From positions 124,001 through 188,000 of the forward strand of contig NZ_CANMSK010000005.1 in the NCBI RefSeq assembly GCF_947500655.1: a DNA stretch of 64,000 nucleotides, written 5' to 3'. Shown here in pieces: positions 56,397 through 64,000 of the stretch. The translations under genes and the position numbers were made by a program. Source of the DNA: an uncultured Psychrosphaera sp. Its GTDB lineage: Bacteria; Pseudomonadota; Gammaproteobacteria; Enterobacterales; Alteromonadaceae. Position 1 is the stretch's first letter, and every line of letters starts with the position of its first letter. Under the pieces are notes generated by a model. It searched no databases. It saw nothing but the letters and a program-made list of their open reading frames with translations, and had not been told where the DNA came from.

Positions 56397-57536
56397 CTAT
56401 TTATCGACCAAAAATTCATTGATTGCTGCAGCTTGTACTACATCACCTGTATTGTTACCCCAAGCGTTACGCTCGTAAGTGACAATTGCCGCTAAATCTT
56501 TCAGAGCTAGTTGTTTGCCAAAAGCTTGCATTGCAGTTCCCGCTTTACCGTTAACCACAATATCTATATGTTCTTTAACATCACCAAGTGCAATGGCACT
56601 GTCTTTTAATCCTGGGAACACTCCTGGAATACCTTGACCATTTTGTTGATGACAAGCTGCACAATTTGCGTTGTATACTTTCTCGCCTAAGGCCATTAAC
56701 TCCTCCATTGGCATATTCATCGCTAGCAGTTTTTGCTCTTCTTCTTTGAATTTTTTAGCAATTTCTACTTTTTCGGCCATCCATTTATCAAACTCTGCAG
56801 GCTCTTTTGCAATAACCACGATTGGCATAAAGCCATGATCTTTACCGCATAGCTCGGCACATTGACCTCGATAAATCCCCGGTTCATTAACACGCGTCCA
56901 AGCCTCATTGATAAAACCAGGGTTAGCATCTTTTTTTATTGCAAATTCAGGTACCCACCAAGAATGAATTACATCATCGGACGTAATTAAAAAACGTACT
57001 TTTTGACCTGTAGGGATCACTAGTGGCCTATCAACTTCAAGTAGATAGTTAGCAGATTTTGCAATTTTGTTTTTAATTTCAGATTGGGGAGTCGCCAGCA
57101 GACTGTAATAATCTAAATCATGTTCAAAGTATTTATAATGCCACTTCCACTGAGAGCCCGTAACTTGAACCGTCAGATCTGCGTCAGTAGTATCTTCCAT
57201 TTCAATTAATGTTTTAGTGGCGGGAAACGCCATGGCGATCAAAATAACAAATGGAATGGCAGTCCAAAGTATTTCTACTTTAGTACTTTCGTGGAAATTA
57301 GCAGGTTTAGCACCTTTGGATTTTCTATGATGGATTATGGACCAGAACATGATCCCAAAAACGACAATGCCAATAACACAACAAATATAGAATATGATCA
57401 TGTGCAAATTGTAAACACTTGCACTTATATCCGTAACGCCTTTAGTCATATTAAGACGCATTTCATCTGCATTAGCACTAGCATTACCTGACAATACGAT
57501 AGCTGGGATCAACCAACTCAATTGCTTAGTAGCCAC
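56397..57536 (-). CDS. ctaC: Cytochrome c oxidase subunit II with fused cytochrome c (caa3 type)
   Basis: A 379-residue exported subunit. I start at GTG 57536, 9 bases after AGGGGA; the GTG at 57545 abuts that site too closely. A signal peptide and two membrane helices precede the CuA domain with GQCAELCGKDHGFMP. A C-terminal cytochrome c domain holds NCAACHQQNGQG, so the heme c is covalently bound. The fusion makes this a caa3-type oxidase that takes electrons from soluble or membrane cytochrome c. Two W and aromatic residues (GSQWKWHYKYFEHDLDYYS) form the electron entry region. Confidence 0.96.
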   Translation of the reverse strand: MATKQLSWLIPAIVLSGNASANADEMRLNMTKGVTDISASVYNLHMIIFYICCVIGIVVFGIMFWSIIHHRKSKGAKPANFHESTKVEILWTAIPFVILIAMAFPATKTLIEMEDTTDADLTVQVTGSQWKWHYKYFEHDLDYYSLLATPQSEIKNKIAKSANYLLEVDRPLVIPTGQKVRFLITSDDVIHSWWVPEFAIKKDANPGFINEAWTRVNEPGIYRGQCAELCGKDHGFMPIVVIAKEPAEFDKWMAEKVEIAKKFKEEEQKLLAMNMPMEELMALGEKVYNANCAACHQQNGQGIPGVFPGLKDSAIALGDVKEHIDIVVNGKAGTAMQAFGKQLALKDLAAIVTYERNAWGNNTGDVVQAAAINEFLVDK

Positions 57537-57762
57537 TAAACACACTCCCCTATTGAAACATTAGAAGAAGATGTCTGTACAACTCACCTCAGTGTATAAA
57601 TCTAGTTAGCTAGACTTGTACAATCCCCAAAAAATGTTTGTTTCATATTATTTTTATAATCAGTCTATAACGCTGATTTACTGTTGATATTTTATTTGTA
57701 TAATTTTTACTCAACAAAACAAACCTATACCTTTTATTTAAATAGTGCAAATAATCACCAAT

Positions 57763-57800
57763 AAAAAAACCCGCTAAGTGATTTTCACCGAGCGGGTTTT
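57763..57800 (-). terminator. Rho-independent terminator of lexA
   Basis: AAAACCCGCT and AGCGGGTTTT form a GC-rich stem with a 16-base loop. On the minus strand it ends in a run of U, and it lies about 20 bases after the lexA stop. Confidence 0.85.
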
Positions 57801-57819
57801 ATCTATATATATTAAATAA

Positions 57820-58437
57820 TTACATTAACGAACTATTTCTAATAACACCAACAGCCAAGCCTTCTATGGCAAAATCTTGATAATTTAAATCTACTTTAAT
57901 TGGTGAAAAATCTTGATTTTCGGCATGTAAAAGAACCTGACTACCATTTCTTTCTAAGCGCTTTACTGTCACATCATCGCCAACTCGAGCCACAATAACT
58001 TGTCCATCTCTGGCTGTTTGCGTTTTATGCACGGCTAATAAGTCACCGTCCATTATGCCAATATCTCGCATACTCTCGCCTTCAACCATTAATAGGAAGT
58101 CAGCAGAAGGAGTAAACATAGCTGGGTCTAAATTAACACGAGACTCAACATGCTCCATCGCTAGTATTGGAGAGCCTGCTGCAACTTTACCAACAACTGG
58201 AATACCAGCTTCAATATTAGAAATATCTTCAGTTAAACGAATTCCGCGTGATGTTCCAGCTAAAATCTCTATATAGCCTTTTTTAGCTAATGCTTTTAAA
58301 TGATCTTCAGCGGCGTTAGCTGAACGAAAACCTAAGCGTTTAGCTATTTCGGCTCTAGTTGGAGGCATGCCTGTTGATACAATAGCTTGTTTTATTAACT
58401 CAAGTATTTGAGCTTGTCTTTCAGTTAATGGACGCAT
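57820..58437 (-). CDS. lexA: LexA repressor
   Basis: A 205-residue SOS repressor. I start at ATG 58437 ([15 protein letters not shown]); upstream in-frame starts run through the SOS boxes. An N-terminal winged helix-turn-helix ([28 protein letters not shown]) precedes the autoprotease domain. The self-cleavage bond is Ala87-Gly88, with catalytic Ser122 in GESMRD and Lys159 in VTVKRLE. LexA represses DNA-damage genes and its own gene. Confidence 0.96.
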   Translation of the reverse strand: MRPLTERQAQILELIKQAIVSTGMPPTRAEIAKRLGFRSANAAEDHLKALAKKGYIEILAGTSRGIRLTEDISNIEAGIPVVGKVAAGSPILAMEHVESRVNLDPAMFTPSADFLLMVEGESMRDIGIMDGDLLAVHKTQTARDGQVIVARVGDDVTVKRLERNGSQVLLHAENQDFSPIKVDLNYQDFAIEGLAVGVIRNSSLM

Positions 58438-58440
58438 AGT

Positions 58441-58456
58441 CTGGTTTTCCATACAG
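58441..58456. promoter_or_regulatory. Second, weaker SOS box at the lexA start
   Basis: On the minus strand CTGTATGGAAAACCAG keeps CTG-N10-CAG and CTGTAT, with a diverged centre. It is 9 bases from box 1 and ends 3 bases before the lexA ATG, overlapping the presumed ribosome site. Tandem boxes at lexA are known in E. coli. Confidence 0.6.
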
Positions 58457-58465
58457 TTACAATAC

Positions 58466-58481
58466 CTGTTAGTATATACAG
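58466..58481. promoter_or_regulatory. SOS box 1 upstream of lexA
   Basis: On the minus strand CTGTATATACTAACAG is a close match to the LexA box CTG-N10-CAG with a TATATA core. It lies about 30 bases upstream of the lexA ATG and may also reach the divergent plsB promoter. Confidence 0.9.
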
Positions 58482-58583
58482 CAAAATTAAAACTGCAAAT
58501 ATAAGTTAAATGTTGGTTAGTGTTTGCAAAACATTTTGTTAATATCACTGTCTGAATTTTATAACTTCTCGAGATTAGATCTA

Positions 58584-61013
58584 ATGGCTTATATTTCTTA
58601 CCTTTTTTATTGGCTCACCCGTCCATTTATCAAAGTAAACATAGTATCGGATAGTGATTTATCACTGGACCTCACTAAACCGATTAAATACGTACTGGTC
58701 ACCAACTCATTTGCTGATAAATTAGCACTAGAACAAGTTTGCCGAAAACAGGGTTTACCGAGTCCATTTAAGTCCTTTAAGCTAGGCGGACACTCACTTT
58801 CACGAGCCATGGGTGTAAAACATAGAAAATCACTTTTCACTTCAGAAAAGAAACATGAAGCTAAAATAGTTAAGCACAGCCAAGAGCTATTAATGAAAGT
58901 GGCCGACAGCCAACGGGATGTGCAATTTGTGCCTGTAATGGTTTGTTGGGGGCGCGCTCCCGGTGTTGAAAAAGTTAAAGAGAATACAAAAATAGGTATT
59001 AAAGATTTAATTGCTGAGAATCTACAAGCCAGTCGTTTCCGCAAATTCTTTATTGTTTTATTTTCTGGTAGAGATAACTTCATCAGAATATCAAAACCCG
59101 TTTCATTAATGGAAATGGTAAATAGATATGGCACATCAAAAGAGTCTGCTCATAAGCTAATTAGGGTCGCTCGCATTCACTTTGAACGTCAACGCATTGT
59201 TGCTACTGGACCAAAAATAATGGCTCGTACAGCTATGTTTAATAGTTTGCTAGCAAGTCCAGCGCTTAAGAAAGCACTGCAAGAAGAAATGGACTCTAAA
59301 GACATTTCCATGGCTCAAGCCAAAAAAAATGCGATAAAACTACTGAATGAAATTGCCGGTGATTATAGAGAATCTTATATCCGTTATGCATCACGCATAT
59401 TAACTTGGTTATGGAATAAAATTTATAACGGTATTCGCGTACATAATGCTGATGAATTAAGGGACTTAGCGCAAAAAGGACATGAAATTGTTTACGTGCC
59501 TTGTCATAGAAGTCACATGGATTACCTATTACTTACTTATGTTATTTATAAAGAAGGGTTAGTTCCGCCACATATTGCAGCGGGAATAAACTTAAACTTC
59601 TGGCCTGCAGGCCCTATTTTCAGAAAAGCAGGCGCTTTCTTTTTACGTCGAAGCTTTAAAGGCAACAAGTTATATTCTGCGGTTTTTCGTGAATACTTAG
59701 GGCAATTATTCATTAAAGGCTATCCAGTAAAATATTATACCGAAGGTGGACGTTCTCGAACGGGTCGTTTGTTAAGTCCTAAAACGGGCATGTTAGCGAT
59801 GACCATTCAGGCTATGTTACGTGGAGTAGACCGCCCAATTACTTTAGTGCCAGTTTACATTGGTTACGAGCATGTAATGGAAGTGAACACTTACTTAAAA
59901 GAACTTAAAGGTCAAAATAAAGAAAGTGAGTCTATATTTGGCCTATTTAAAGCACTTAAGAATTTAAAAAATTACGGTCATGGTGACGTGAATTTTGGTA
60001 AACCAATTAGCTTAAATGAGATCCTTAACGAAAAAGCTCCGCAATGGCGTGACTTAATTGACCCGGTTGATGTAGTTAAACCAAGTTGGCTTACGCCAGT
60101 TGTTAACCACACAGCAAATATAATTATGAGTTCTATTAATGACGCTGCGGTATTAAATACCGTAAACCTTTGCGCATTAACTTTGCTTACATCCGATAGC
60201 CACGCATTACCGCGCGCTGAAATGCAACAATTACTCAACTTTTACATTCAATTAAATCAACAAGTCCCTTATGCACATAAGGTTCAAGTTCCATCGCAAA
60301 CGGCAGATGAAATAATTGAAGAAGCTATACAACTTGAAAAAGTGGAAGCTGAAAGTGATGAATACGGCACTATCATTAAACTAGATGATAAAAACGCTAT
60401 ATTAATGAGTTATTACCGCAATAATGTCGTTCACTTATTTGCGATTCCAGCCATTATTGCTGGTGTTATTGTTAACTCATCAACTACGACTAAAGAGCAA
60501 ATTTTAGATAAAGTAAACGACTTACTTCCTCTATTAAGACACGAGTTATACATCACAATCTGTGACATTGAACAATATTGTGACCAAGTCATAGAGTTCT
60601 TTATCCAGCAAAAATTAATACAGGACAAAAACGGTTCATTAACGATTGCTGATAAAAATTCTATGGGTTATTTACAGCTAAATTTACTAGCCAAAATAAT
60701 GAAAGACACATTACAGCGTTATGCGCTTGGCTTTATTAGAATTGAGCAAGTTAACGGTATTCAGCGCAGCGAGTTGGAAGCAGATTGCCAGAAACTAGCA
60801 AAACGTTTGCTTAAATTACATGACGTTAAAGCGCCTGAATACTTTGATAAGAAGGTGATATCTAATTTTGTTTCATGTTTACGTGAACAAAATTACGTGT
60901 CGGTTAATGAAGCAGGATTAATGCACCTAACTGAGCTAGGTAAAGAAACATCGGATACGATTAATTCATTGTTAAGTGCAGAGTTGTTGCAGTCGTTAAA
61001 CTCTTTAGGTTAA
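58584..61013 (+). CDS. plsB: Glycerol-3-phosphate acyltransferase PlsB
   Basis: An 809-residue inner-membrane-associated enzyme, close to E. coli PlsB. I start at the ATG at 58584; a TTG at 58524 adds an unlikely leader. Acyltransferase block I is HRSHMDY starting at His308, and a later block is [19 protein letters not shown]. PlsB acylates sn-glycerol-3-phosphate with acyl-ACP or acyl-CoA to begin phospholipid synthesis. Divergent from lexA, as in E. coli. Confidence 0.95.
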   Translation: MAYISYLFYWLTRPFIKVNIVSDSDLSLDLTKPIKYVLVTNSFADKLALEQVCRKQGLPSPFKSFKLGGHSLSRAMGVKHRKSLFTSEKKHEAKIVKHSQELLMKVADSQRDVQFVPVMVCWGRAPGVEKVKENTKIGIKDLIAENLQASRFRKFFIVLFSGRDNFIRISKPVSLMEMVNRYGTSKESAHKLIRVARIHFERQRIVATGPKIMARTAMFNSLLASPALKKALQEEMDSKDISMAQAKKNAIKLLNEIAGDYRESYIRYASRILTWLWNKIYNGIRVHNADELRDLAQKGHEIVYVPCHRSHMDYLLLTYVIYKEGLVPPHIAAGINLNFWPAGPIFRKAGAFFLRRSFKGNKLYSAVFREYLGQLFIKGYPVKYYTEGGRSRTGRLLSPKTGMLAMTIQAMLRGVDRPITLVPVYIGYEHVMEVNTYLKELKGQNKESESIFGLFKALKNLKNYGHGDVNFGKPISLNEILNEKAPQWRDLIDPVDVVKPSWLTPVVNHTANIIMSSINDAAVLNTVNLCALTLLTSDSHALPRAEMQQLLNFYIQLNQQVPYAHKVQVPSQTADEIIEEAIQLEKVEAESDEYGTIIKLDDKNAILMSYYRNNVVHLFAIPAIIAGVIVNSSTTTKEQILDKVNDLLPLLRHELYITICDIEQYCDQVIEFFIQQKLIQDKNGSLTIADKNSMGYLQLNLLAKIMKDTLQRYALGFIRIEQVNGIQRSELEADCQKLAKRLLKLHDVKAPEYFDKKVISNFVSCLREQNYVSVNEAGLMHLTELGKETSDTINSLLSAELLQSLNSLG

Positions 61014-61035
61014 GAGATAAATTCCGTGAATAACA

Positions 61036-61070
61036 TTTCCACCGATTAGCTTTTAGTTAATCTGTGGAAT
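61036..61070. terminator. Inverted repeat between plsB and tesB
   Basis: ATTTCCAC-C-GATTA and TAATC-T-GTGGAAT form an imperfect stem between convergent genes. No T tract is present, so it is a weak terminator candidate. Confidence 0.45.
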
Positions 61071-61120
61071 ACATATTAAACCCATATTAGGAAGGATTGC
61101 AGAAGCTATTTCTTTTTAGC

Positions 61121-61999
61121 CTATTTATGTTTAGGAAAAAGCTCGTGATTTCTGATCACGCCTTCTTGCATTGCAGATGCTATTAATTCGCCTTTTTGAT
61201 TAAAGAACTGTCCACGAACTAATCCTCTACCGCCACTGGCACTTGTGCTTTCTTTACTGAATAATATCCATTCATCCATTTTAAAAGGACGATGAAACCA
61301 CATTGAATGGTCTAACGTCGCCACCTGCATTTTTGGCTGCATAAAGCTTTCGCCATGCGGCAACAAGGCTGTTGGTAAAAATGTGAAATCTGAAGCATAA
61401 GCTAATAAATAACGGTGGACACGAGGGTCGTCAGGTAATAAACCGCTGGCTTTAATCCAAGTCTGAGAAGCAGGTTCCATGACATGTGGATTAAATGGAT
61501 TAAATTGTTGAACGTGGCGCATTTCAATTGGCTTATCCGCAAGTACTATAGAATGCAGTGGTTTTGGCACTTTATCTAAATTCTGTTGATAATATTCTAG
61601 TTCCGAGATTAACCCATCAGGTCCGATAACGTCTGGCATACTTGATTGATGATCGTAACCTTCGCCTTCTGTTTGAAAGGAAGCAGTCATATGGAATATG
61701 GTTTTGCCAAACTGAATAGCGCTTACTCTACGAGTGCTAAAAGAGCCACCATCACGAATATTTTCCACTTCATAAACTATTGGGTGTTGGTCGTTTCCTT
61801 CACGTAGAAAGTAACTATGAAAAGAATGAACAAAACGGTTTTCCACAGTTTCTTTAGCAGCACTTAATGCTTGGCCAATAACTTGTCCACCAAATACACG
61901 ACCAAAGCCTAAAGCATGGCTTTGACCTCTGTATAAACCTTCTTCAATTTTTTCTAACTTAAGATCACTCAATAATGTTTCTAATGCTTTTTGGCTCAT
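61121..61999 (-). CDS. tesB: Acyl-CoA thioesterase II (TesB)
   Basis: A 292-residue double hot-dog thioesterase, matching TesB in length (286 in E. coli). Conserved features include [24 protein letters not shown] near residues 23-42, [10 protein letters not shown] near 229-238 and the C-terminal [19 protein letters not shown]. It hydrolyses medium- and long-chain acyl-CoA. Its ATG overlaps the channel gene stop in ATGA, so the two are coupled. Confidence 0.93.
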   Translation of the reverse strand: MSQKALETLLSDLKLEKIEEGLYRGQSHALGFGRVFGGQVIGQALSAAKETVENRFVHSFHSYFLREGNDQHPIVYEVENIRDGGSFSTRRVSAIQFGKTIFHMTASFQTEGEGYDHQSSMPDVIGPDGLISELEYYQQNLDKVPKPLHSIVLADKPIEMRHVQQFNPFNPHVMEPASQTWIKASGLLPDDPRVHRYLLAYASDFTFLPTALLPHGESFMQPKMQVATLDHSMWFHRPFKMDEWILFSKESTSASGGRGLVRGQFFNQKGELIASAMQEGVIRNHELFPKHK

Positions 62000-63096
62000 A
62001 ATAAATCTCTAACAGCTATTTCTGTCCATTCTATTTCATCGGCAATGATTCTTTCACTTGATACGTAATGTAAAACTTGACCTGGCATTACACTAAAGTC
62101 ATTTGCTGGGTTTAAATGCATTTTTATGCCAATTCGGTCTTCAGCCACAGCTAATAAAATTGCATTATGATTTTGTTTTAAATGGAAAAACAAATCAGCA
62201 AATTTATGTGGTGCCGTATCTAAGGGAATTTGTGTAGAAAATTGAGTATGACCATTTAATGTGGACATCATTTCTTCTTGTAAACGGCTGCTTCCTGGAT
62301 CTTGCATTGAACGAACTAAAATTTCTGCGGTTTTAGACGAATTACATTCAATGTTTTTTGTATAACGATTTAGCATTTCAATTTTTGTGTCGTCACTAAA
62401 ATTAGCACTTATGTGACAGCCATCTTTAACTAAAGAACTTAGTTTTAATGCACAGGTGAACGTTTGATCATCATTATCGCAATCAACAATAATTCTATCG
62501 GCTTTAGTAACTGCTACTCGGGTTAATTCATCGTCTTGAGTCATAGATTTTAATTTAGCAAATTCCACCAGCGAATGACTAAAAAATGGATGTTCTAATT
62601 CATTGGTCACGCAAAGTAGTATTTTACGTTTTTGGCGTTTGTTATCACCCAATATATGTTTGATCATTTTTTCTGTACGGCCTTCGTGCCATCCAAAAAT
62701 TAATATATGTGAATCTTCATCACTAAAATCTTTTGTGCCTGTCATAACTTGTCTCAATACTGTGCTAACTGAACGTCCCAACTTACCAAGTAAAGCTGCA
62801 AATATTGCGAGCCCTAGCGGAATTTGAACCAATGCTACTACTAATTTCCCTTCAAAGGATGACGGACTTAAATCCCCATACCCCACGGTACTCGTAGTCA
62901 CTACATAATAATAAATATACGAACTAAGGTTCGTTAATTCATACTCTTGTGCCCAATATAATAACAACCAACTTAAAATGGCGTGAAAGCATAAAAGAGA
63001 AAAAATGGACATCCAAGAAACATGAATAAAGTGTTTCCGTAACAATATAGCTAATCTATTAATGAACAAATTTAATTCCCTAGTAGTTTTCGCCAT
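61996..63096 (-). CDS. Two-helix potassium channel with RCK/TrkA-N domain
   Basis: A 366-residue ion channel. Two membrane helices (about 27-50 and 85-108) flank the pore with selectivity filter TVGYGD near residues 68-73. The C-terminal half is an RCK/TrkA-N-like regulatory domain beginning [18 protein letters not shown]. The usual GxGxxG nucleotide motif is altered to GWHEGR, as in some ion-channel RCK domains. It is encoded between tetR and tesB with overlaps at both ends. Ligand unknown. Confidence 0.87.
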   Translation of the reverse strand: MAKTTRELNLFINRLAILLRKHFIHVSWMSIFSLLCFHAILSWLLLYWAQEYELTNLSSYIYYYVVTTSTVGYGDLSPSSFEGKLVVALVQIPLGLAIFAALLGKLGRSVSTVLRQVMTGTKDFSDEDSHILIFGWHEGRTEKMIKHILGDNKRQKRKILLCVTNELEHPFFSHSLVEFAKLKSMTQDDELTRVAVTKADRIIVDCDNDDQTFTCALKLSSLVKDGCHISANFSDDTKIEMLNRYTKNIECNSSKTAEILVRSMQDPGSSRLQEEMMSTLNGHTQFSTQIPLDTAPHKFADLFFHLKQNHNAILLAVAEDRIGIKMHLNPANDFSVMPGQVLHYVSSERIIADEIEWTEIAVRDLL

Positions 63097-63746
63097 CCAG
63101 TTTTTTGCTCTACTGGTTGGTGTTTACTATATTGGATTAACTCTTGCCAAAATGGGCTTAATAAATTGAAGCTCAAGGTTTCAAAATCAGGTACCTTTCT
63201 AAGCGATATATGATACTTAGGATGACTTTCAACCCAAGCTAACGTTAACATTTGATAACTGCGTTGAAGTAAGTTTAACCACTCTCTGGCTTCTACATCG
63301 GGATTTAAATCTTTTAATGCAGGAACCATACGTTTTAAGCCATTGACGGTTTTATTATGAAAAGCGGTATATACTTTTTCATCTACGTGAGATTCCAACA
63401 ATGCATCAGATATTCGACAAAGTTGTCCAAACTGAGGATTGTCTACCCAGTACTGTATTAAATAATTACAAACATCATCTACGGTCGTTGCTTCATACCT
63501 ACGAGTTTCCGTTTCAACGGAAATAATCCAGTTTTGTAGGTGTCTTTCAAGCAATGCTAAAAATATAGCTTCCTTGGTTCTGAAATATATATATAGCGTT
63601 CCTTTTGCCACTTCGGCTTTGTTAGCTATTTCTATTGCTGATGGCAATATGTTACCTGAGTCAATGAATAAAGCTTCTGCAGCCGTTAAAATACCATTAA
63701 CTCTTTGCAATTTTTGTTTTTGATTTTTAGCTTTTTTAATTTCCAT
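63072..63746 (-). CDS. TetR family transcriptional regulator
   Basis: A 224-residue repressor-type protein. The N-terminal helix-turn-helix is at about residues 17-62, with SAIEIANKAEVAKGTLYIYFRTKEAIFLALLE. The C-terminal ligand domain is not assignable. It overlaps the channel gene by 25 bases and is first in the tetR-channel-tesB unit, so it likely regulates itself and these genes. A palindrome about 100 bases upstream may be its operator. Confidence 0.88.
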   Translation of the reverse strand: MEIKKAKNQKQKLQRVNGILTAAEALFIDSGNILPSAIEIANKAEVAKGTLYIYFRTKEAIFLALLERHLQNWIISVETETRRYEATTVDDVCNYLIQYWVDNPQFGQLCRISDALLESHVDEKVYTAFHNKTVNGLKRMVPALKDLNPDVEAREWLNLLQRSYQMLTLAWVESHPKYHISLRKVPDFETLSFNLLSPFWQELIQYSKHQPVEQKTGWRKLLGN

Positions 63747-63847
63747 AAGTATCTACTAACTAATTGTTTAAGGATTTTTGCTACATTAGTGCTTAATATT
63801 ACAGTATTTCCTTGACCTTAAAATAAAAGAATTTTAGTTTATAAACA

Positions 63848-63870
63848 ATTACATAATATAAATATGTAAT
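63848..63870. promoter_or_regulatory. Candidate operator palindrome upstream of the TetR gene
   Basis: ATTACATA (63848-63855) and TATGTAAT (63863-63870) are perfect inverted arms separated by 7 bases. Size and location suit a TetR-family operator, but the site is AT-rich and could be chance. Confidence 0.4.
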
Positions 63871-64000
63871 TAACAGTTACCAATTCACTTTTAATAAGGT
63901 GTTGTAGTAATAAAAAAACAATAAATACGCACTAATAACAATAATAAAAATTCGCGTATTCAACTCTGCATTTTAGTTGCCATTACTGTGGCGACGGTTA

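Noticed and set aside
58607..59134. 175-codon open frame antisense to plsB
   Set aside because: It lies wholly inside plsB, lacks a ribosome site and shows no recognisable family.
63925..64000. Possible start of a rightward membrane protein gene at the window end
   Set aside because: The frame is open and hydrophobic (CILVAITVATV) but has no usable ATG, GTG or TTG before the hydrophobic part, and the window ends too soon.
1..64000. Search for CRISPR arrays, insertion sequences, integrases, transposases and toxin or defence genes
   Set aside because: No regularly spaced repeats, terminal inverted repeats with a transposase, or recognisable defence families were seen.

Overview
The window reads as a chromosomal segment of a low-GC marine gammaproteobacterium, most likely order Alteromonadales near Colwelliaceae (Colwellia or Thalassotalea type). 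This rests on protein character and gene order: srkA-dsbA, hslR-hslO, divergent bioH/comF, lexA/plsB, a complete gsp operon in canonical order, and a ctaCDGE oxidase cluster. GC content looks under 40 percent by eye; it was not computed. No insertion sequence, prophage or CRISPR array was seen. Coding density is high and most genes are housekeeping or core respiratory and secretion functions.

Layout. 1-242 holds the tail of a serine hydrolase. 310-1476 is a DUF819 membrane protein. 1954-5261 is a three-gene cassette for cell-wall peptides: a C40 lipoprotein, a dipeptide epimerase and an L,D-transpeptidase-like lipoprotein. 5345-7666 has quinone-dependent D-lactate dehydrogenase and a cyclic-nucleotide-binding protein. 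7807-19507 is the full type II secretion operon gspCDEFGHIJKLMN on the minus strand. 19699-26969 carries hslR, hslO, an M28 aminopeptidase, fadE with a FadR-like operator, and comM. 27017-28646 has an SDR protein, a tRNA-Arg(CCG) with encoded CCA, and a 60-residue HTH protein.

28643-32860 is a thiamine salvage operon read from right to left: a TPP riboswitch, a TonB-dependent receptor, a stand-alone YkoF-like thiamine-binding protein, a PnuC/PnuT-type permease and a ThiK-like phosphotransferase. The route would be outer-membrane uptake, inner-membrane permeation and phosphorylation trapping. 32896-41152 carries elaA, a DUF3299 protein, ccoG, srkA, dsbA, a YgjP-like protease, a PF12118 metalloprotease next to a tiny flagellar-rod-like protein, bioH and comF. 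41167-48801 has an M14 peptidase, nfuA behind a strong IscR type-1-like site, a MATE exporter and a polysaccharide deacetylase whose start codons lie one base apart, a lipoprotein and DUF2937.

49038-57536 is a caa3-type cytochrome c oxidase gene set: ctaC with a fused cytochrome c domain, ctaD, ctaG, ctaE, then SURF1, an assembly-type protein, ctaA, cyoE and SCO. It is interrupted by a DUF2909 gene on the other strand. 57820-61013 has lexA with two SOS boxes, and plsB. 61121-63746 is a TetR regulator / K+ channel / tesB unit.

The most interesting items are the thiamine operon and its apparent riboswitch expression platform, the miniature flagellar-rod-like protein beside a PF12118 protease, the cell-wall peptide cassette, and the nfuA IscR site. 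Nothing in the window is an obviously new multi-gene defence or mobile system.
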